Position numbers and translations under genes: made by a program
Part shown: positions 14,193 through 17,735 of the stretch, piece after piece
How positions within the stretch are numbered: position 1 is the stretch's first letter
Layout: the number at the start of each line of letters is the position of its first letter
Notes under the pieces: model-generated
The model's input: the letters and a program-made list of their open reading frames with translations, nothing else
Database searches by the model: none
What the model was told of the DNA's origin: nothing
DNA from: an uncultured Muribaculum sp.
GTDB lineage: Bacteria; Bacteroidota; Bacteroidia; Bacteroidales; Muribaculaceae
Reading direction: 5' to 3'
Assembly (NCBI RefSeq): GCF_910583865.1
Contig: NZ_CAJTYX010000049.1
Span: 1 to 17,735, forward strand
Length of the DNA stretch: 17,735 nt

Positions 14193-14751
14193 AGATGTCG
14201 TCGTCGTCGTCATCGGCGGCGGGGACGTCAATGTCGTTGAAGGAGTTTGACCCGTCGGAGCCTGTGAAGGCCGTGTCGTCGGCGGTCTTGAGAACCGCCG
14301 CCAGGCCTAAGGCCACGCCCTTGCCGCCGGCATTGTTATAGGCGTAGATGTTGAGGCACACTATCCCCCACATGCCTGAGTATATCTCCGACTCGTTGAC
14401 GATGGGGAGCTTGTCGCGGTTCTGCACCGACACGGGTCGGTAGCTCTTGCAGTTGAAGTACTTGCGCCCTTTGAAGGCTGCATCCTCGCGCTCGTCGCCG
14501 TCATGGATGAGCTGCTTGAAGGTGGAGGGCCTCTTTCCTCCCCATACTCCTGAGGCTTCCGGTGTCTCACGGAACGCGGCGACAGCTTTCTCCACCACGG
14601 CGCCATCCTCCCTGCTGACTATCACGCAGCAGGAATATGCAGGCTTGTCGTCCGGCTTGGCCGCATAGGGCTGCGTGAGGTGCTGATAGGCGATGCGCCC
14701 CTGTACAAATACTTTGGTGCCCTTTACCACGGGCTTGAATTTTGCTGGCAT
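14188..14751 (-). CDS. single-strand DNA-binding protein, DUF2815 family
   Basis: DUF2815 includes the phage Enc34 single-strand DNA-binding protein, an OB-fold protein that coats replicating DNA. This 187-residue member has the expected features: GTKVFVQGRIAYQHLTQPY near the N-terminus, the KPAYSCCVIV strand at about residues 36-45, the central GKRPSTFKQLIHDGDERED, and a Gly-rich WGIVCLNIYAYNN segment. The protein ends in an acidic tail (about residues 179-187, six Asp in a row) of the sort SSB proteins use to contact partners. It follows the DUF2800 nuclease, as in many phage modules, and precedes the primase-helicase by 37 bases. The two are probably used together in recombination-linked replication. 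Confidence 0.85.
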   Translation of the reverse strand: MPAKFKPVVKGTKVFVQGRIAYQHLTQPYAAKPDDKPAYSCCVIVSREDGAVVEKAVAAFRETPEASGVWGGKRPSTFKQLIHDGDEREDAAFKGRKYFNCKSYRPVSVQNRDKLPIVNESEIYSGMWGIVCLNIYAYNNAGGKGVALGLAAVLKTADDTAFTGSDGSNSFNDIDVPAADDDDDDIC

Positions 14752-14780
14752 AACTTATAATTTTATTGGTTGGTGTTTCT

Positions 14781-15959
14781 TTAAAATTCTATCTCCGCGA
14801 ACGGGTTGATGTCCTGATAGGTCTGGCGCTTGTCGGTGTCGGGCACAACGGTAGGTTTGCCCGGTGCCTTGACGACACATTCCGCCGACAGCTCGGCAAA
14901 CTTCTTCTTGCCCACGAGCTTCTCGAGGGCTGTTATGGTCTGCAGCTCCCTGGGCTTCATCACCGCGTCATCGTCCCAACCGGCCTCGATGAGCGCCGTG
15001 CGGAGCTTCACGGGGTCCGACACCTTGCGCGTCGACCTGCCGTTGACAACCTTGTAGCCGGGTACCTTCGTGCCTTCGAGGAGCCACGCCATGGCACGGC
15101 TCTTGACGTTCTCTATCCACAGCGACAGCGGCTCCACCAACGGGAGGGCGGTACGGGCCAGCCCGTCGGGATCGCTGCTGTCGACATCATATAGCGACGC
15201 GGCCAGCGCTACCCTGTCGAGCGCCGGACATCCCGACGACACCTTGCAGAAGCGGCAGTGCGAGCCAGCCTCACGGGCACCCAATCCCAGCGCGGCCACA
15301 GCCGCCAGCGGCTTCAGGTACGTGTCGGCCCAACTGTCAAGCTCCTCCACCGTTATCTCGTCGGTGGACACATTGCCGATACGGGGCTGCCAGATGGTCA
15401 TACACACCGTTTTTATGCTCCGGCTTATGCCGAACTCATCCAGCGCCCCGAGGGCGTAGAGACGCATCTGAGGATTACCCACAGCCGATACCTCCACGCC
15501 CTTGCCATACTTGAAGTCGAAGATGTGCAGCACATCACGCCCCACAACAACAGCGTCGGCAGTGCCGAAACTGCCGGGGGCATAGCTGTCAAGGTCGAGC
15601 GGCGTCTCCACATGTATCTCCGTATCCTCGTCCGCTTCCAGAAGGTCAAGGTAGCTGCCCCACACATGCTCGGCGTATTCCTGGGCGCAGGTCACCATGT
15701 ATTCGTCGGGCTCGCCCTGGATCTTGCATAGGTCGGCAATCTCTTTCTCCACGTCATCCACGGGGCGCCCCATCCGGCGGAGCAGCTCTTCAGCACACAA
15801 GGCATGGGCCAGCGTCCCCTCGGCGGCATAGACGCTGCCCTGGTCGGTGACCTTCGACTCCGCCACCGCCGAGGGCGTGCAGCGCAGCCACCGCGACGCC
15901 GACGACGGCGTCAACACCGCGTGCGCCCGCTTCTCTGCATCTTTTTTATCCTTAGCCAT
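14781..15959 (-). CDS. DUF2800 Cas4/RecB-like nuclease
   Basis: This 392-residue protein belongs to the PD-(D/E)XK superfamily of Cas4 and AddB/RecB-type nucleases and probably resects DNA ends for recombination. Visible motifs are AEGTLAHAL at residues 46-54, GTADAVVV at 132-139 with D135, DFKYGKG at 148-154 with D148 and K150, and QMRLYALGAL at 164-173. Cysteines C27, C235, C238 and C244 match the four positions that bind a 4Fe-4S cluster in Cas4-like proteins. Length is typical for DUF2800. The next gene is the DUF2815 single-strand binding protein, a standard phage pairing of end-resecting nuclease and SSB. Catalysis is inferred from family knowledge. Confidence 0.87.
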   Translation of the reverse strand: MAKDKKDAEKRAHAVLTPSSASRWLRCTPSAVAESKVTDQGSVYAAEGTLAHALCAEELLRRMGRPVDDVEKEIADLCKIQGEPDEYMVTCAQEYAEHVWGSYLDLLEADEDTEIHVETPLDLDSYAPGSFGTADAVVVGRDVLHIFDFKYGKGVEVSAVGNPQMRLYALGALDEFGISRSIKTVCMTIWQPRIGNVSTDEITVEELDSWADTYLKPLAAVAALGLGAREAGSHCRFCKVSSGCPALDRVALAASLYDVDSSDPDGLARTALPLVEPLSLWIENVKSRAMAWLLEGTKVPGYKVVNGRSTRKVSDPVKLRTALIEAGWDDDAVMKPRELQTITALEKLVGKKKFAELSAECVVKAPGKPTVVPDTDKRQTYQDINPFAEIEF

Positions 15960-15970
15960 GATGAAAAGTA

Positions 15971-16477
15971 TCAGAAAGGATTTGAGATGAAGGACTTCGT
16001 GGCGGCATCATACTCCATGAGCATGGCCAGCTTCACAAACTCCGCCTTCTGGTCGTCGGTACGAAGGTCGGCTATCGAGCGGGCGGCGCCGTTGTGGGTC
16101 ACCATCTGGATAAGTTCTTTGAGGCCGCGGTTCATAGCCTTGGCCATCTTCTGCTGGTCCTCTGTACGGTCCTCTTTGACAGCAGGTATGCCGAACCCCT
16201 GCAGAAGTTTCTTCACCGCCTCCTCCGGCGTCTCCACCGCCTTGGGGGCTTCCGGCAGCGGTGCCGGCTCCCTCTTCGGCTTGGGAGCCGCTTCCGGCTC
16301 TGTCTCTGTCTCTGTCTCTGTCCGAACATGGTCAGCTTGTGCCGGAGCTTGTACAGCTTGTGCCGGAGCTTGTACAGCTTGTGCTGCCTGTGCAGCTTGT
16401 GCAGCTGCCTGCATGTTCTGAACGAGCTCTATCCGCAACGGTGAGAAGTTCACATTCACATTTACATCTATACCCAT
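15971..16477 (-). CDS. hypothetical protein with low-complexity linker
   Basis: This 168-residue protein is not recognised. Residues 1-22 form a short strand-rich start (GIDVNVNVNFSPLRIELVQN). Residues 23-50 are Ala/Gln/Pro-rich with the repeated motif AQAVQAP. Residues 53-62 are alternating Glu and Thr, and residues 63-85 are rich in Pro, Glu and Lys. The C-terminal 85 residues look like a folded helical domain (PEEAVKKLLQGFGIP, then RGLKELIQMVTHNG, then DDQKAEFVKLAMLMEYD). It starts just before the DUF2800 nuclease and is separated from it by 11 bases, so it should be co-expressed and may be an accessory replication protein. Its linker is encoded by two kinds of tandem repeat. Confidence 0.6.
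   Translation of the reverse strand: MGIDVNVNVNFSPLRIELVQNMQAAAQAAQAAQAVQAPAQAVQAPAQADHVRTETETETEPEAAPKPKREPAPLPEAPKAVETPEEAVKKLLQGFGIPAVKEDRTEDQQKMAKAMNRGLKELIQMVTHNGAARSIADLRTDDQKAEFVKLAMLMEYDAATKSFISNPF
16299..16375 (-). repeat. coding tandem repeats in the linker
   Basis: A hexamer repeat of TCTGTC type (about 16299-16321, four units) encodes the Glu/Thr run. A 21-base unit is repeated perfectly at 16334-16354 and 16355-16375 and continues imperfectly, encoding AQAVQAP. Both unit lengths keep the frame, so unit gain or loss would change linker length without a frameshift. Confidence 0.8.
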
Positions 16478-16479
16478 AT

Positions 16480-16552
16480 TATTAATCTTTAATCTTTAAT
16501 CGTTTATCACTAACCTTTAATCTTTGATCTTTAATCGTTAATCGTTAATCAG
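16480..16552. repeat. TTTAATC / GTTAATC heptamer array
   Basis: About nine degenerate 7-base units (TTTAATC, GTTAATC, CTTTGATC variants) occupy the gap between the genes at 15971-16477 and 16538-16807 and extend into the stop codon of the latter. Relative to 14165-14192 the array is inverted. The two share an 18-base identical stretch on opposite strands. Confidence 0.65.
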
Positions 16553-16807
16553 TGACTCAAAGAGTTCCACGGCGGCGATGTGTTCCGGTGACCAGCAGCC
16601 CCGGTATACATCATCGAGGGGAGTGCCGGGGTCTGTGACATCGACAGAGGCCTCCGACTCGAACCGCTTCACGTTGCACCATATGCCGAAGGGGCCGCGC
16701 ACCTGCACCGTCCATATGTCGACTCCCGCGCCACATTCGCACAGCGACGCGAGTATACGGTAATTCCCATGCTCGCGGTCCACCGAGTTTTGGTATTGTT
16801 TCTTCAT
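16538..16807 (-). CDS. hypothetical small protein
   Basis: The 89-residue protein begins MKKQYQNSVDREHGNYRI and contains CECGAGVDIWTVQVRGPFG, then FESEASVDV and a helical end (HIAAVELFESLIND). It is unrecognised. Cysteines at 23, 25, 44 and 71 are too spread for a clear zinc site. The frame is open back to 16942, but the extra N-terminal residues come from a strongly folded leader region. The ATG at 16807 has a typical A-rich start region built from two copies of AACAACAATA, so it is preferred. It is probably an early phage gene. Confidence 0.6.
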   Translation of the reverse strand: MKKQYQNSVDREHGNYRILASLCECGAGVDIWTVQVRGPFGIWCNVKRFESEASVDVTDPGTPLDDVYRGCWSPEHIAAVELFESLIND

Positions 16808-16811
16808 AGGA

Positions 16812-16831
16812 TATTGTTGTTTATTGTTGTT
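16812..16831 (-). repeat. 10-bp tandem repeat in translation start region
   Basis: Two exact copies of AACAACAATA (minus strand) lie just before the ATG at 16807. A/C-rich sequences upstream of the start favour translation in Bacteroidota, so this repeat may set expression of the gene. Confidence 0.5.
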
Positions 16832-16836
16832 ATGGC

Positions 16837-16945
16837 GCTCCCGGCAGGTGCGACCCTGCAACCTATTTGGCCTGTTATCAGCTGCGCGGCATTTCCGCAG
16901 CGGTTTCGGGAGCTTGTGCCATGCGGCCTTCACAGGTGGCATGGC
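16837..16945 (-). ncRNA. candidate structured leader RNA
   Basis: On the minus strand a hairpin forms from 16918-16924 with 16939-16945 (7 bp). It is followed by a long-range stem of 16837-16843 with 16907-16913 (7 bp), enclosing two hairpins: 16881-16886 with 16896-16901 and 16844-16848 with 16855-16859. The stems are GC-rich and contrast with the AT-rich bases on either side (16946-17069 and 16808-16831). It ends shortly before the gene at 16538-16807. It could be a riboregulatory leader, an antitermination RNA or an independent RNA. No known family is recognised, and no clear promoter is seen in 16946-17069. Confidence 0.4.
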
Positions 16946-17069
16946 TCGTTTCTAACTATTAACATTCTTGCGTTAACCCAATTGATTGCTAAACAATACG
17001 TGATGATATTAGCAGAAAGGAATAATCAGAACAACTCTAACAAAATTTTCGTAGCAGACTTGCAAACAG

Positions 17070-17279
17070 TTATCTCTTGTAGAGGCCTCTGGCATACCCG
17101 TCCTTGCATTGTTTCTTCCGGCGGAGACATTCCTCGACCTTGTCGGTGTCGTAGATGAGTATGCGGCCATGGTTCACTATCAGGGCATCATCGATCACTC
17201 CCTCGGCGCGCCACTTGGTGACGGTGCGGAGACTTACCCCGAAGAACTCCGCCAGCGCCTTATGTCCTCTGAGTCTCAT
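17070..17279 (-). CDS. DUF3853-like helix-turn-helix DNA-binding protein
   Basis: The 69-residue protein reads as a winged or excisionase-type DNA-binding domain: GHKALAEFFGVSLRTVTKWR (residues 5-24) is a helix-turn-helix with the recognition helix in SLRTVTKWR, followed by a wing-like segment AEGVIDDALIVNHGRILIYDTDKVEECL. This layout, with LAEFFGVS, GxIDDA and GRxxIxDTDK, fits the DUF3853 family seen in Bacteroidales mobile elements. The tail is basic (RRKKQ, RGLYKR). The ATG at 17279 overlaps the stop of the membrane protein gene as ATGA, which decides this start over one at 17318. It may be an excisionase, a repressor or an early activator. Confidence 0.75.
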   Translation of the reverse strand: MRLRGHKALAEFFGVSLRTVTKWRAEGVIDDALIVNHGRILIYDTDKVEECLRRKKQCKDGYARGLYKR

Positions 17280-17461
17280 GACCAGCCTATATGCCTTCCG
17301 GCGATGAAACAACCACACAAGGCCATCAGGCCCATAAGCTTGTCGACGGCGAACGCCGACACAGAGAGTTCCGGAGCTTCATCGCAAAGCAGGATGAAGC
17401 AGATGAAGCCGAGCACGGCTGTCACCAGATGAAGGAGGGTTCTTAATTTCTTGGTTTCCAT
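17276..17461 (-). CDS. small two-helix membrane protein
   Basis: The 61-residue protein has two hydrophobic segments, LLHLVTAVLGFICFILLC at about residues 9-26 and FAVDKLMGLMALCGCFIAG at about 37-55, separated by an acidic loop (DEAPEL). The N-terminus is charged (METKKLR). It is likely an inner-membrane protein with both ends in the cytoplasm. Similar short two-segment proteins are frequent in Bacteroidales mobile elements and have no established role. A holin is possible by topology, but its location among early regulators makes that less likely. It is translationally coupled to the DNA-binding protein downstream by a 4-base overlap. Confidence 0.65.
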   Translation of the reverse strand: METKKLRTLLHLVTAVLGFICFILLCDEAPELSVSAFAVDKLMGLMALCGCFIAGRHIGWS

Positions 17462-17470
17462 ATTTGAAGG

Positions 17471-17490
17471 GTTTTAATGGGTTTTAATGG
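17471..17490. repeat. 10-bp tandem repeat before the membrane protein gene
   Basis: Two exact copies of GTTTTAATGG lie between the stop codon at 17491 and the start at 17461, 9 bases before the ATG. On the minus strand this gives an A/C-rich start region, similar in plan to the repeat at 16812-16831. Confidence 0.5.
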
Positions 17491-17703
17491 TTACTTGAGT
17501 ATCTGTCGGCGGCAGCTCACGAGGATGCTGCCGGACTTCTCCCAGTCCTTTGCCTCTACCGAGAAAAATCTGTCGCGGAGTATGGCGGTACACTGCGAGG
17601 CCGTGGCCCTCGCCGAACACACATCCTTGAAATCTCGGACGCCGAACCGGCGGTCATCGCCGATACTCATGTTGTAGAGGTTGAGCCTTGTAACTTTGTC
17701 CAT
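17491..17703 (-). CDS. hypothetical small protein
   Basis: The 70-residue protein (MDKVTRLNLYNMSIGDDRRF) is not recognised. It is basic, with a helical centre (DFKDVCSARATASQCTAILRDRF) and a strand-like SGSILVSCRRQI end. It has no membrane segment. It is the first gene at the right edge and only 32 bases of upstream sequence are visible, so its promoter is outside the window. The segment VSIGDD...KDVCSARATASQ could be a helix-turn-helix, but the match is weak. Its small size and place beside a DNA-binding protein suggest an early regulatory or host-takeover protein. Confidence 0.5.
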   Translation of the reverse strand: MDKVTRLNLYNMSIGDDRRFGVRDFKDVCSARATASQCTAILRDRFFSVEAKDWEKSGSILVSCRRQILK

Positions 17704-17735
17704 AGGTTTAATTACTTCATTTATAAATCACGGTT

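Noticed and set aside
16334..16420. CRISPR-like array
   Set aside because: Repeats are tandem without unique spacers and lie in a coding frame.
16808..16942. N-terminal extension of the gene at 16538-16807
   Set aside because: The extra 45 residues are basic and low in complexity and coincide with RNA stems and a tandem repeat; the ATG at 16807 has a typical start region.
17276..17461. Holin
   Set aside because: Topology allows it, but no lysis gene is nearby and the gene is coupled to a DNA-binding regulator.

Overview
The window looks like the replication, integration and packaging part of a temperate phage or prophage of a Bacteroidota host, most likely a gut Bacteroidales. The host assignment rests on promoter-like sites of the Bacteroidota type (TTTG or TTG, about 20 bases, TAnnTTTG) and on A-rich rather than Shine-Dalgarno start regions. 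The phage assignment rests on a large terminase, a P27-type small terminase, a phage HNH endonuclease, a tyrosine integrase and a recognisable DUF2800, DUF2815, VirE, VRR-NUC, SNF2 replication block. No tRNA, rRNA, CRISPR array or insertion sequence was seen.

Layout. Almost everything is read on the minus strand, so the order of expression is right to left. 17703-16538 holds small early genes: an unknown, a two-helix membrane protein, a DUF3853-like DNA-binding protein and an unknown with a long structured leader. 16477-11619 is the replication and recombination block: a low-complexity protein, a Cas4-like nuclease (DUF2800), a single-strand DNA-binding protein (DUF2815) and a primase-polymerase fused to a VirE-type helicase. 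11352-11620 is an AT-rich intergenic region flanked by eight GGTGCCAC-type repeats, the best candidate for a replication origin. 11312-8276 is visibly less GC-rich: a methyltransferase-like protein with a polyalanine tract, three small translationally coupled genes (one DUF551) and the integrase. 8221-7479 is a regulatory-looking knot: a hypothetical gene, the only plus-strand gene (a small ribbon-helix-helix protein), and a folded intergenic region with opposed promoters, a 19-codon reading frame and a terminator. 7454-5053 continues with VRR-NUC nuclease, SNF2-type helicase, a ribbon-helix-helix protein and the HNH nuclease. 4955-268 holds the small terminase, an 868-residue structural-looking protein and the large terminase. 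A hicA toxin gene with its own promoter is cut by the left edge.

How it fits together. The replication proteins would open the origin, prime and copy the phage DNA and recombine ends. The HNH nuclease and the two terminase subunits would cut and package it. The integrase would insert the genome into the host. No DNA polymerase gene is present where related phage modules usually carry one; the primase-polymerase domain may replace it or the host enzyme may serve. The most unusual parts are noncoding: the repeat-flanked origin candidate, the folded RNA locus with opposed transcription at 7479-7765, and a second folded leader at 16837-16945. All functional statements are based on reading the sequence; no search or folding program was run.
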